Source: Thiopontia sp964551545 | Lineage (GTDB): Bacteria > Pseudomonadota > Gammaproteobacteria > GCF-002020875 | Assembly (NCBI GenBank): GCA_964551545.1 | Contig: CAZKCT010000047.1 | Coordinates: 1-14,102 of the forward strand | Length of the DNA: 14,102 nt | Direction of reading: 5' to 3' | In this document: in pieces, positions 4,452-12,398 of the stretch | Layout: every line of letters begins with the position of its first letter | Position numbering within the stretch: position 1 is the first letter of the stretch | Notes under the pieces: model-generated | Database searches by the model: none | What the model was told of the DNA's origin: nothing | Seen by the model: the letters and a program-made list of their open reading frames with translations, nothing else | Made by a program: the position numbers and the translations under genes

Positions 4452-7160
4452 TCAGCCGGTAACAACGCCACTGTGCCGACCGCGCAGATTCTGAATCCAC
4501 TTCTGAATCTCCATCACTCCAACCAGCAGTAGCGCCACGCCCAACAGCTGAAGCCAGTGATCGAATGTAATCGGCTGCACCTTCAGCACACCCTGCAACC
4601 ATGGCAGATACATCGCCGCAATATGGACCAGCTGTGCCAACACCGTCCCAAACAGCAGCAGTCGGTTTCGCATCGGAGAGTGCTGAAAGACCGAGCGAGT
4701 CTCGGAACGGCAGTTGAAGACATGGACATTCTCGAATAGCACCATCAAGAGCAGCGTACTGTTTCGTGCCGCATCGACGGAGAATCCGAGGCTATGGGTC
4801 AGATGCCAATAGACGATGAAGGCAGTCACCCCCATCACCATACTGGAGGCAATGATCCGCTCGAGCATCACCCGATTGAAGATCGGCTCCTGCGGGTTGC
4901 GCGGAGGGTGAGCCATCTCATTTCCCTCAGCTGGCTCAAAGGCGAGCGCCACATGTTGAATCCCATTGGTCACCAGGTTGAGCCAGAGCAGTTGTGCCGG
5001 CAACAGCGGCAATGGAACCGATGCCAGCAGTGCGAGGAAGAAGAGCACCACCTCAGCAGCCCCGGTAGAGATCAGCAGGAAAATCACCTTACGCACATTT
5101 GCATAGGCGATGCGCCCCTGCTCCACCCCATCGGCAATCGAAATAAAGCGGTCGTCAGCAAGGATCAGGTCTGCACTCTCACGTGCCACATCGGTCCCCG
5201 TCTTTCCCATCGCCACCCCCACATTGGCGGCATTGAGCGCCGGGGCATCATTGGCACCATCCCCCGTCATAGCAACAAAGTGGCCGCCCCGAATCAGAGC
5301 ACGGGTGATCTCCACCTTCTGCGAGGGGTCCACACGGGCAAACACCCGCCCTCCTGCAACCAATCGATTGACCGCGGCTTCTCCCTCTTCAGCAGCCTGC
5401 ATCAATGCCTGTCCCGTCACCACCTGTTCGATGGAGTCTGCCATGCCCAATTCACGGGCAATCGAAAGCGCCGTAATCGGGTGATCCCCAGTCACCATCG
5501 CCACCTCGATTCCAGCAGCACGGCAGCGCGCCACTGCTGCGGAGGCCTCTGGCCGTAACGGATCAATCATCCCGACCAGCCCAACAAAGGTCAGCCCCTG
5601 CAACATCCCGCTCTCCAGCTTCTCGGTAGCATCACTGCGTACCCCCCGCGCCACCGCCAACACACGATAGCCCTCAGCGGCCAGCTGCTCTGCCTGCTGT
5701 TGGAGTTGCGCCCGATCCAGCGCAAGCTCACCCTCTGCACCATTCATCTGCGTACACATCGGCAGCAGTGCCTCCAACGCCCCCTTGACCAGAATCATGC
5801 TTCCGCTATCGGTCTGGTGCAGCGTTGCAGAGTAACGGTGCTCTGCCTCAAAGGGAATCTCTCCCAACAATGGCCACTGCTTCATCAAACGGTGGCGGTG
5901 AATTCCCAGGGGGTGAGAAAAGCGAAGCAGTGCAATATCCACCGTGTCTCCATGCTGTTGCCATTCGCCATTGATGTGCTCCAGCCAGGCCTCATTATTG
6001 AGGGTGACACTCTCTGCCAGACGTTGCAGCCGCTGCTGAGACTCGGCACTGATCTCTGCCTGACCCTCAATCTGCAGCACATCCACCTGATCAGGATTGA
6101 GAGCGATCTTCCAGGGTGCCTCACCCGGCCACGCCACCACGCGGGTGGTCATCTCATTCAGAGTCAGTGTCCCGGTCTTATCCGTTGCGATAAAAGTACA
6201 GGAGCCCAATGCCTCTACCGAATGGAGTCGCCGCACCACAACATTGCGTTGCGACATGCGGTTGACGCCAATCGCCAGCGTCACGGTAATGGCAACCGGC
6301 AGCCCCTCAGGAATGGTAGAGACAGCAAGCGCCACCGCCAGCATGAAGATCTCCTGTAACGGTACGCCCCGCACCAGCTCAACCACCGCCAACAGCAACA
6401 CGATCAACCCCACGGCGATCGCTACCATCTTGGTAAAGTGTTCCATCCGCTGCAGCAGCGGCGGTTTGGCGCTCTCACTGGCAGAGAGGGATTGTGCAAT
6501 ATTGCCAATCTCCGTGGCGCTACCGGTAGCAACCACCACGCCTTGCCCTCGTCCACGGATCACCATCGAGCCACTGAAGAGCATATTGGTGCGATCAGCC
6601 ATCAAGGTATCCACTGGACTGTACGCCTCAGGCCACTTCCCAACCGACATCGACTCTCCAGTCAGCAGCGACTCATCGACCTCCAACTCATGGGATTGCA
6701 GCAGGCGAAGATCAGCCGGGACCCGATCTCCCGACGCGAGCATCACCCGATCTCCCGGTACCAGCTGCGCTGCATCAATCACCTGTGGGGTACTGTCACG
6801 CACCACGGTGGTCACCGTCTTCACCATCGATCGCAACGCCTGTGCACTATGCTCTGCCGAGCGCTCCTGAAACGCCCCAATCATGGTATTGATCACCAGT
6901 ACACCAAAGATGAAGATGGCATCGGTCGTATGTCCCAATCCAAGCGATACCAGTGCCGCCAACAACAATACATAGATCAGAGGGCTGGCAAGCTGGCGCA
7001 ACAAGATGGTGAAGAGCCCGATGTCCAACGGTTCCGGAAGACGATTTAGCCCAACCTCCGCCAGCCTGGTCTTGGCTTGTGCCGACCCTAGCCCAGCCTC
7101 ACTACTGCTGAGCTGATCCAACAGTTGCTCCGTGGCGATCGCGTGCGGTGCTTCAATCAT
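4452..7160 (-). CDS. Cation-transporting P-type ATPase (type II, PEGLP class)
   Basis: A 902-residue ATP-driven cation pump of the inner membrane. From the ATG at 7160 the order is: cation-ATPase N-terminal domain (about 5-60), two TM helices, actuator domain with TGES at 167-170, M3-M4 with PEGLP at 284-288, phosphorylation motif DKTGT at 327-331 (D327), nucleotide-binding residues around F437 (FEAEHRYS) and KGA 459-461, TGDH at 557-560, GDGAND at 633-638, then a C-terminal membrane domain. The type II features resemble SERCA/PacL-like calcium pumps, but the M6 segment reads NLVTNGIQH (728-736): the position of SERCA D800 is Asn, and in M5 the SERCA N768 position appears to be Gly700 while E703 is kept. 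The transported ion is therefore uncertain. The start overlaps the stop of the HD-domain gene by 8 nt, with no Shine-Dalgarno sequence, implying translational coupling; further upstream ATGs would overlap that gene by 71 nt or more. Confidence 0.95.
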   Translation of the reverse strand: MIEAPHAIATEQLLDQLSSSEAGLGSAQAKTRLAEVGLNRLPEPLDIGLFTILLRQLASPLIYVLLLAALVSLGLGHTTDAIFIFGVLVINTMIGAFQERSAEHSAQALRSMVKTVTTVVRDSTPQVIDAAQLVPGDRVMLASGDRVPADLRLLQSHELEVDESLLTGESMSVGKWPEAYSPVDTLMADRTNMLFSGSMVIRGRGQGVVVATGSATEIGNIAQSLSASESAKPPLLQRMEHFTKMVAIAVGLIVLLLAVVELVRGVPLQEIFMLAVALAVSTIPEGLPVAITVTLAIGVNRMSQRNVVVRRLHSVEALGSCTFIATDKTGTLTLNEMTTRVVAWPGEAPWKIALNPDQVDVLQIEGQAEISAESQQRLQRLAESVTLNNEAWLEHINGEWQQHGDTVDIALLRFSHPLGIHRHRLMKQWPLLGEIPFEAEHRYSATLHQTDSGSMILVKGALEALLPMCTQMNGAEGELALDRAQLQQQAEQLAAEGYRVLAVARGVRSDATEKLESGMLQGLTFVGLVGMIDPLRPEASAAVARCRAAGIEVAMVTGDHPITALSIARELGMADSIEQVVTGQALMQAAEEGEAAVNRLVAGGRVFARVDPSQKVEITRALIRGGHFVAMTGDGANDAPALNAANVGVAMGKTGTDVARESADLILADDRFISIADGVEQGRIAYANVRKVIFLLISTGAAEVVLFFLALLASVPLPLLPAQLLWLNLVTNGIQHVALAFEPAEGNEMAHPPRNPQEPIFNRVMLERIIASSMVMGVTAFIVYWHLTHSLGFSVDAARNSTLLLMVLFENVHVFNCRSETRSVFQHSPMRNRLLLFGTVLAQLVHIAAMYLPWLQGVLKVQPITFDHWLQLLGVALLLVGVMEIQKWIQNLRGRHSGVVTG

Positions 7161-7749
7161 GACTGTGAGCGTGATGGCGGTGTGAGTGACGATGGTTGGG
7201 ACAACTACGCTTGTGCTGCTCATAACGCCGCCGATTCTCCGGATTGGCCAGATAATGCTCCAACCAACGGGTGCTATTGCCATAGGCCCAATCAATCAGT
7301 GCGGGCTGCTTTGCAGTGGATGTACAGAGTTTATCGGGACGGGGAACAATGCCGACCCGCCCAAGATCCAATCGATCGGCATCCCAACAGGTTTGGATGG
7401 CCACCTCTGCCTCTGTCTCACCATCGGTATGGTGACGACAGGCCTCCAGCAGTAGATTCATCTCCCGATCGCTGACTTGGAATACCTCTCGCTCCCGAAA
7501 TTGAGTTGCCAATGCCGCGCCACGGACCCCATGCCCCGGATCCCTGTGCTCATTTTCCCGCTGGGAGTCATGAAACAGTGCAAATAACTCAACCACTGCC
7601 GGGCTGGCCCCTGTCTCCTCTGCCAACCGCAAACCAATCTGACGCACCCGAAACCAGTGGGCCGGGCCGTGCGCGCCCCGTGTCGAGAGTGGATAGTGGC
7701 TGGCCACCACCCGAACCAGCTCTGTCGTCAGAATCGTTGGCTGCATCAT
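7153..7749 (-). CDS. HD-domain metal-dependent phosphohydrolase with histidine-rich C-terminus
   Basis: A 198-residue soluble protein of the HD superfamily. Candidate metal ligands are H27/H31 (AHGPAHWFRV), the H60-D61 pair (FALFHDSQRENEHRD) and an aspartate in CWDADRLDL (123-128). The order H...HD...D is typical of small hydrolases acting on nucleotides or other phosphates, but the substrate cannot be read. Residues 186-197 contain seven histidines, mostly alternating with polar residues (NHRHSHRHHAHSHD), ending at the stop; this is a likely metal-binding tail. The start is a tandem ATGATG (7749 or 7746); the longer upstream frame reaching 7845 lacks conserved sequence and would run into the dusB promoter side. 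No strong ribosome site is visible. The stop overlaps the start of the cation ATPase by 8 nt, making a two-gene operon, and the gene is divergent from dusB. Confidence 0.88.
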   Translation of the reverse strand: MMQPTILTTELVRVVASHYPLSTRGAHGPAHWFRVRQIGLRLAEETGASPAVVELFALFHDSQRENEHRDPGHGVRGAALATQFREREVFQVSDREMNLLLEACRHHTDGETEAEVAIQTCWDADRLDLGRVGIVPRPDKLCTSTAKQPALIDWAYGNSTRWLEHYLANPENRRRYEQHKRSCPNHRHSHRHHAHSHD

Positions 7750-7829
7750 TTGAAAAAGGGTAGCACACTCCCTCACTCCCCTTGTATCAACGTTCGATGA
7801 AACGCCCACCATCGACCCGTGGAAATCAT

Positions 7830-7858
7830 TCGACGCCAGACTCAAATGGGCGTATTAT
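7830..7858 (+). promoter_or_regulatory. Candidate dusB-fis promoter (TCGACG, 17 bp, TATTAT)
   Basis: TCGACG at 7830-7835 (4 of 6 to TTGACA) and TATTAT at 7853-7858 (5 of 6) are 17 bp apart in the 149-bp gap between the divergent HD-domain gene and dusB. The start would be near 7865, giving a leader of about 34 nt. In enterobacteria this promoter region is under strong growth-phase and Fis autoregulation; no clear Fis site could be assigned here by eye. Confidence 0.5.
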
Positions 7859-7898
7859 CTGCCTCCTTTTTAAGCAGTCCGCCCCGCTCTTATCGACC

Positions 7899-8888
7899 AT
7901 GCAGATCGGCCCCTACACCCTGAAGAACAACCTGATTCTCGCTCCGATGGCGGGCGTGACCGATCGCCCGTTCCGTCAGATGTGTCGTGACCTGGGCGCT
8001 GGAATGGCGGTTTCAGAGATGGTCTCCTCCAATTCACTGCTCTGGGGCAGCGAGAAGACCAAGCGCCGCGCCGATCACAGCGGGGAGCCTGACCCCAAAT
8101 CGGTACAGATCATGGGAGCCGACCCACAACTGATGGCTGAGGCTGCCAAATACAATGCTGGCAATGGCGCCCAAATTATCGACATCAACATGGGCTGCCC
8201 TGCCAAGAAGGTGTGCAATGTGGCCGCCGGCTCTGCGCTGATGAAGGATGAGCGGCTGGTGGGGAAAATTCTGGAGGCGGTGGCCGAGGCAGTGGATGTT
8301 CCGGTCACCCTGAAGATCCGCACCGGATGGGATCGTGACAACCGCAATGCCCCAACAATTGCACGAATTGCTGAAGAGGCCGGCATTCAGGCACTGGCGA
8401 TCCATGGCCGCACCCGTGCCGATGGCTATCGAGGCGAGGCGGAATACGACACCATTGCTGCGGTCAAACAGCAGATCACCATTCCAGTGATCGCCAATGG
8501 CGACATCACTACACCGCAGAAGGCGCTGGAAGTGCAGCAGAAGACTGGTGCCGATGCTCTGATGATCGGACGTGCCGCACAGGGCAAGCCGTGGATCTTC
8601 CGCTCTATCCTCCACTTCATGGAGACTGGGGAAATTCTCCCTGACCCAGAGACAGAAGAGGTACGCGACCTGCTGATGGGTCATCTGGAAAACCTCTACC
8701 ACTTCTACGGGGAGCACACCGGAGTGCGCGTCGCCCGCAAACACATCTCTTGGTACAGCAAGGGGCAGCGTAATGGTGCCGCTTTTCGCCAGCTGGTCAA
8801 CCGCGTCGACTCAGCGGAAGAACAGCTGCGGATGACCCGTGAGTTTTTTGCCCAGATCATCGACCAGCAACAGGAGAGAGCCGCATGA
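7899..8888 (+). CDS. dusB: tRNA-dihydrouridine synthase B
   Basis: FMN-dependent enzyme that reduces specific uridines of tRNA to dihydrouridine; 329 residues, normal for DusB. The N-terminal TIM-barrel starts with LAPMAGVTDRPFRQMCR (14-30). The catalytic cysteine is C100 in NMGCPAKKV, the proton donor that sits at the same place in E. coli DusB. KIRTGWD, AIHGRTRADGY, PVIANGDI and ALMIGRAAQGKPWIF are FMN- and tRNA-contact motifs of the barrel. The C-terminal helical domain (HLENLYHFYGEHTGVRVARKH) is complete. The start at ATG 7899 (MQIGPYTLKNN) matches the family; an open frame back to 7782 is not conserved and covers the promoter. No clear Shine-Dalgarno precedes it. Its stop overlaps the fis start by 4 nt (ATGA), the classical dusB-fis operon arrangement. 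Confidence 0.97.
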   Translation: MQIGPYTLKNNLILAPMAGVTDRPFRQMCRDLGAGMAVSEMVSSNSLLWGSEKTKRRADHSGEPDPKSVQIMGADPQLMAEAAKYNAGNGAQIIDINMGCPAKKVCNVAAGSALMKDERLVGKILEAVAEAVDVPVTLKIRTGWDRDNRNAPTIARIAEEAGIQALAIHGRTRADGYRGEAEYDTIAAVKQQITIPVIANGDITTPQKALEVQQKTGADALMIGRAAQGKPWIFRSILHFMETGEILPDPETEEVRDLLMGHLENLYHFYGEHTGVRVARKHISWYSKGQRNGAAFRQLVNRVDSAEEQLRMTREFFAQIIDQQQERAA

Positions 8889-9151
8889 GCAAGGATAAAA
8901 AAAAGCGCTGCGCCTCACTGCGTGCCTGTGTGCGCAGCAATTTGAAGGACTTCTTCACCCACCTGGAGGATGCGGAGACTCGAGATCTCTACCAACGCAT
9001 TCTGCGCGAGGTAGAGTACCCACTGCTGGAGCTAACACTGAAGCAGTGTGACGGTAACCAGTCTCGTGCGGCTGCCATGCTTGGCATCAACCGAAACACC
9101 CTGAAAAAGAAACTGGATCAACACCAGATTGATCCCACCTCTTCCACCTGA
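8885..9151 (+). CDS. fis: Nucleoid-associated DNA-bending protein Fis
   Basis: An 88-residue Fis, shorter at the N-terminus than the 98-residue E. coli protein. Helices A-B that form the dimer core are around residues 18-50 (YQRILREVEYPLLELTLKQ). The C-terminal HTH that bends DNA is at 57-77, with the highly conserved NQSRAAAMLGINRNTLKKKL. The N-terminal beta-hairpin arm, needed in E. coli for activating the Hin/Gin recombinases, seems shortened and basic (MSKDKKKRCASLRACVRSN), as in many non-enteric Fis proteins. It overlaps dusB by 4 nt, so expression is probably translationally coupled to it. The role is in chromosome organisation and growth-rate-dependent activation of rRNA and tRNA promoters. 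purH follows after 29 nt, so read-through from this operon into the purine genes is possible. Confidence 0.96.
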   Translation: MSKDKKKRCASLRACVRSNLKDFFTHLEDAETRDLYQRILREVEYPLLELTLKQCDGNQSRAAAMLGINRNTLKKKLDQHQIDPTSST

Positions 9152-9180
9152 CGACCCTCACTTGATTCAAGGAACCACTG

Positions 9181-10737
9181 ATGAAAATTACCCGCGCACT
9201 GATCAGCGTCTCTGATAAAACCGGCATCGTCCCCTTTGCTCAGCAACTCGCTGCCCAAGGCATCGAGATCCTCTCCACTGGCGGTACCGCGAAACTGCTG
9301 GCTGAAAACAGTGTGTCCGTCATCGAGGTCTCTGATTACACCGGCTTTCCAGAGATGATGGATGGACGCGTCAAGACGCTGCATCCCAAAGTCCATGGGG
9401 GCCTGCTGGGACGCCGTGGTACTGATGAGACGGTAATGGAAGAGCACAATATTCCGCCGATCGACCTGGTGGTGGTCAACCTCTATCCGTTTGAACAGAC
9501 GGTTGCCAACCCCGACTGCGATCTACCCACGGCGATTGAGAATATCGACATCGGCGGCCCAACCATGTTGCGCGCGGCCGCGAAAAATCACGCTGCCGTC
9601 ACTGTTGTGGTGGATGCTGCCGACTATGAGCGCGTCCTGGCCGAGATGAGCGAGAACGGTGGCGCAGTTAGTGATGCCAGCCGCTTTGATCTCGCCGTCA
9701 AAACCTACGAGCATACTGCCCACTATGATGGCGCCATTGCCAACTATCTCGGCAAGATTGGCACAGATGGTGAGAAGTCAGAATTCCCGCGCACCTTCAA
9801 CAGCCAGTACATCAAGGCCCAAGAGATGCGCTACGGCGAGAACCCTCATCAGAAAGCTGCCTTCTATGTGGAGGCCGATGCTGCCGAGGGGTCAATCTCT
9901 TCCGCCAAACAGATTCAGGGCAAGGAGCTCTCCTACAACAACATCGGAGATACCGATGCCGCGCTGGAGTGCGTCAAGCAGTTTGATGAATCCCCCGCCT
10001 GCGTCATCGTTAAACATGCTAACCCTTGTGGCGTTGCCTATGGGGAGACGCTACTGGAGTCCTATGATCGCGCCTACAACACTGATCCAGAGTCCGCCTT
10101 TGGTGGCATCATCGCCTTCAACCAACCGCTGGATGGCGAAACCGCACGCACCATTGTGGACCGTCAGTTTGTTGAGGTCATTATCGCCCCAGCAGTCTCT
10201 GATGAGGCCGTTGCCGTGATTGCTGAGAAAAAAAATGTCCGCCTCCTGGTTTCTGGATCGTGGGCAGAGGACCAGACTCGTCTTGATATGAAACGGGTCA
10301 ACGGCGGCCTGCTAGTACAGGATGCCGATCTGCTGTTGACCGACGAGACCCGTGTCGTCACTCAGCGCCAGCCCACGGAGCAAGAGATGAATGACCTGCT
10401 CTTCAGCTGGAAGGTGGCGAAATATGTGAAATCCAACGCAATTGTCTATGGCAAAAACAACATGACCATTGGGGTTGGCGCCGGTCAGATGAGCCGCATC
10501 AACTCCGCCCGCATCGCCGGCATCAAGGCAGAGCATGCGGGGCTGGAGGTCCCAGGTTCAGTCATGGCCTCGGACGCCTTCTTCCCCTTCCGCGACGGCA
10601 TCGATGCAGCTCATGAGGCGGGGATCAAGGCGGTCATTCAACCCGGCGGCTCCATGCGCGATGAAGAGGTCATTGCCGCTGCGGATGAGCACGGCATGGC
10701 AATGGTGTTCACTGGCATGAGACATTTCCGACACTAA
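9181..10737 (+). CDS. purH: Bifunctional AICAR transformylase / IMP cyclohydrolase
   Basis: Catalyses the last two steps of de novo IMP synthesis: formylation of AICAR with 10-formyl-THF, then cyclisation of FAICAR to IMP. 518 residues (E. coli 529). The N-terminal cyclohydrolase (MGS-like) domain spans about 1-150, with SDKTGI (11-16), LSTGGTAKLL (31-40), LHPKVHGG (68-75) and NIDIGGPTMLRAAAKN (121-136). The transformylase domain follows with MRYGENPHQKAAF (216-228), the catalytic Lys-His pair K278-H279 in VKHANPCGVA, ESAFGG, and near the C-terminus VKSNAIVYGKNNMTIGVGAGQMSR (shown here only as landmarks) and ASDAFFPFRDGID. The ATG has AAGGA at 7-nt spacing. purD lies downstream, as in the enterobacterial purHD operon, but 167 bp away because a palindromic repeat is inserted between them. 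Confidence 0.97.
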   Translation: MKITRALISVSDKTGIVPFAQQLAAQGIEILSTGGTAKLLAENSVSVIEVSDYTGFPEMMDGRVKTLHPKVHGGLLGRRGTDETVMEEHNIPPIDLVVVNLYPFEQTVANPDCDLPTAIENIDIGGPTMLRAAAKNHAAVTVVVDAADYERVLAEMSENGGAVSDASRFDLAVKTYEHTAHYDGAIANYLGKIGTDGEKSEFPRTFNSQYIKAQEMRYGENPHQKAAFYVEADAAEGSISSAKQIQGKELSYNNIGDTDAALECVKQFDESPACVIVKHANPCGVAYGETLLESYDRAYNTDPESAFGGIIAFNQPLDGETARTIVDRQFVEVIIAPAVSDEAVAVIAEKKNVRLLVSGSWAEDQTRLDMKRVNGGLLVQDADLLLTDETRVVTQRQPTEQEMNDLLFSWKVAKYVKSNAIVYGKNNMTIGVGAGQMSRINSARIAGIKAEHAGLEVPGSVMASDAFFPFRDGIDAAHEAGIKAVIQPGGSMRDEEVIAAADEHGMAMVFTGMRHFRH

Positions 10738-10749
10738 ATAACAGCAATT

Positions 10750-10879
10750 CTCACGCAAAGACGCAAAGCCGCTAAGGGAAATAAAACCAGAGGTACCGGG
10801 ATACTGCTACCCCCCAATATCGCTTAAGCACCTCGGTTCCCTTACAGCAAAACTGCTTTTCTTTGCGTCTTTGCGTGAG
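10750..10879. repeat. 130-bp palindromic repeat between purH and purD
   Basis: CTCACGCAAAGACGCAAAG at 10750-10768 is the perfect reverse complement of CTTTGCGTCTTTGCGTGAG at 10861-10879. Each arm is itself built of tandem 8-mers (ACGCAAAG twice, then a degenerate CCGCTAAG). Inside are further complementary arms: TAAGGGAA (10773-10780) with TTCCCTTA (10837-10844), and CCAGAGGT (10787-10794) with ACCTCGG (10830-10836, one bulged A). A small AGCA-AAAC-TGCT-TTT hairpin lies at 10846-10860. The whole could fold as one long hairpin. The CTTTGCGTCTTTGCGTGAG type of sequence is, from memory, a widespread intergenic repeat in many environmental bacteria. A non-autonomous mobile repeat (REP/MITE-like) is the most likely identity; it carries no ORF. 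Confidence 0.85.
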
Positions 10880-10904
10880 GCCATCTTTTAAAAGGTAAAA
10901 AGGA

Positions 10905-12200
10905 ATGAAAGTATTAGTTATAGGTAGTGGTGGTCGTGAACATGCACTGGCCTGGAAGGCGGCACAGTCTGCCGATGTAGAGATCGTCTATGTCGCCCCC
11001 GGTAATGCCGGCACCGCGCGGGAACCAAAGCTGGAGAACATCGCCATTGGTGTAGAGGCCATCGACGAGCTGGTCTCTTTTGCCCAAGAGAACGATATTG
11101 ATCTCACTATTGTCGGCCCAGAGGTCCCTCTTGTACTGGGGATCGTCGATGCATTTCAGGCCGCCAATCTGCGCTGCTTTGGCCCAACCAAAGGGGCTGC
11201 GCAGCTGGAGGGGTCGAAACAGTTTTGTAAGGACTTCCTCGCACGCCACAATATTCCCACCGCCGCCTACGGCAACTTCACCGACCTGGATGAGGCGCTC
11301 GCCTATCTGCAAAAAGTTGGCGCACCGATCGTGGTCAAGGCCGATGGCCTCGCAGCAGGCAAAGGGGTCATCCTTGCGCAGACATTGGAAGAGGCCGAGG
11401 ATGCCGTGCGCGATATGCTGGCTGGAAACGCCTTCGGAGATGCCGGCCACAAGGTGGTGATTGAGGAGTTCCTGCAGGGAGAAGAGGCAAGCTTTATCGT
11501 CATCGCTGATGGCAAGAACGTGCTACCAATGGTCACCTCACAGGACCACAAGGCTCGAGACAATGGTGATTTAGGCCCCAATACTGGCGGCATGGGTGCC
11601 TACTCTCCTGCCCCTGTGGTGACACAGGAGATTCATGATCGCGCCATGAAAGAGGTCATCTATCCCACCATTGAGGGAATGGCCGCTGAAGACAATGACT
11701 TCACCGGTTTCCTCTATGCGGGACTGATGATCGATGCGGAAGGGACGCCCAAAGTGCTGGAGTACAACGTCCGTTTTGGTGACCCAGAGACCCAGCCCAT
11801 CATGCTGCGTCTACAGTCCGATCTGGTTGAACTCTGCAATGCGGCGATTGACCAAAAACTGGACCAGACCGAGGCAAAGTGGGACCCACGCCCCTCTCTG
11901 GGAGTGGTGCTGGCAGCTGGCGGTTATCCTGAGAGCTACAACAAAGGGGATACCATCTCCGGCCTACCTTCTGAAGAGCTGGTTGACCAAAAAGTATTTC
12001 ATGCTGGCACAGCTGACCAGAATGGTGATGTCGTCACTGCTGGTGGCCGTGTACTCTGCGCCTGTGCACTGGGGGACAGTGTCTCGGATGCACAGCAGAA
12101 GGCCTATAACCTGACCCACCAAATCAACTGGAAAGAGGTCTACTACCGTACCGATATTGGCTATCGGGCCATTGCCCGTGAACAGGGCAAAGAGTCTTAA
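10905..12200 (+). CDS. purD: Phosphoribosylamine-glycine ligase (GAR synthetase)
   Basis: ATP-grasp enzyme that joins glycine to 5-phosphoribosylamine in the second step of purine synthesis; 431 residues, full length. The N-terminal domain begins with VLVIGSGGREHALAW (3-17). The ATP-binding region includes VVKADGLAAGKGV, and EEFLQGEEAS and QDHKARDNGDLGPNTGGMGAY are the PurD signature motifs. The metal-binding end of the ATP-grasp site is VLEYNVRFGDPETQ, followed by the C-terminal domain with LAAGGYP. Two purine-rich ribosome-site candidates precede the ATG: AAAGG at 10891-10895 with suitable 9-nt spacing, and AAGGA at 10900-10904 directly abutting the ATG. It is probably co-transcribed with purH across the intervening repeat, as no convincing promoter was found between them. 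It converges on a small minus-strand gene with 4 nt between stops. Confidence 0.97.
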   Translation: MKVLVIGSGGREHALAWKAAQSADVEIVYVAPGNAGTAREPKLENIAIGVEAIDELVSFAQENDIDLTIVGPEVPLVLGIVDAFQAANLRCFGPTKGAAQLEGSKQFCKDFLARHNIPTAAYGNFTDLDEALAYLQKVGAPIVVKADGLAAGKGVILAQTLEEAEDAVRDMLAGNAFGDAGHKVVIEEFLQGEEASFIVIADGKNVLPMVTSQDHKARDNGDLGPNTGGMGAYSPAPVVTQEIHDRAMKEVIYPTIEGMAAEDNDFTGFLYAGLMIDAEGTPKVLEYNVRFGDPETQPIMLRLQSDLVELCNAAIDQKLDQTEAKWDPRPSLGVVLAAGGYPESYNKGDTISGLPSEELVDQKVFHAGTADQNGDVVTAGGRVLCACALGDSVSDAQQKAYNLTHQINWKEVYYRTDIGYRAIAREQGKES

Positions 12201-12204
12201 TTAA

Positions 12205-12336
12205 TCAGCCAGAGATTCGCGCCAGAAGCGCGATGGCGCTGTAGACAAACCAGCCAAATAGAGAGGCCATTCCTATAACGGTGACCACGGAAAAGACTGC
12301 TTCTAGCTCTGTTCGATAAAGTTTGAGGGTACTCAT
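12205..12336 (-). CDS. Small single-TM membrane protein (43 aa)
   Basis: A 43-residue protein starting MSTLKLYRTELEAVFSVV, with one hydrophobic segment at about residues 15-38 (FSVVTVIGMASLFGWFVYSA). The short N-terminus carries K5, R8, E10 and E12, and the C-terminus ends LLARISG; topology is not obvious. The ATG at 12336 has GGAAG about 8 nt upstream; an open frame back to 12399 would add a basic, unconserved-looking stretch and cover the promoter, so the shorter form is preferred. I recognise no family. It lies 81 bp downstream of the MFS gene on the same strand, but has its own candidate promoter, so it may be expressed independently. Functions of such proteins are often as small regulators or subunits of membrane complexes; none can be assigned here. 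Confidence 0.55.
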   Translation of the reverse strand: MSTLKLYRTELEAVFSVVTVIGMASLFGWFVYSAIALLARISG

Positions 12337-12370
12337 GATACGCTTCCAAATTAACCTTCTATTAGGGTCA

Positions 12371-12398
12371 AGTATAGGGCGCTCTATCGAGCTGTACA
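12371..12398 (-). promoter_or_regulatory. Candidate promoter of the 43-residue membrane protein
   Basis: On the minus strand TGTACA (12398-12393, 4 of 6) and TATACT (12376-12371, 5 of 6) are 16 bp apart, giving a leader of about 28 nt before the ATG at 12336. The spacer contains the dyad GCTC-TATC-GAGC (12381-12392), and a second dyad at 12398-12415 abuts the -35. The arrangement suggests a regulated promoter. Confidence 0.4.

Noticed and set aside
4794..7049. Long plus-strand open frames antisense to the P-type ATPase (for example 4794-5558, 5700-6359, 6097-6870)
   Set aside because: They are rich in His, Arg, Ser and Pro, lack any known motif, overlap one another in different frames and lie opposite a gene with all catalytic motifs intact; they are shadows.
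7862..7873. CCTCCTTTTTAA before dusB resembling the 3' end of 16S rRNA
   Set aside because: Only about 10 bases match and no flanking rRNA sequence is present; a chance pyrimidine run in the leader is sufficient.
9115..9135. Inverted repeat GGATCAA-N7-TTGATCC at the end of fis as a terminator
   Set aside because: It lies within the fis coding region, has 7-bp arms with no following T-run, and purH has no separate promoter visible, so termination here is unlikely.
10750..10879. ACGCAAA/TTTGCGT units between purH and purD as PurR operators
   Set aside because: The E. coli PurR box is ACGCAAAC directly joined to GTTTGCGT. Here like half-sites occur in tandem on one arm and their complements 90 bp away, and no ACGCAAACGTTTGCGT-like junction is present. 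A palindromic mobile repeat explains the sequence better.
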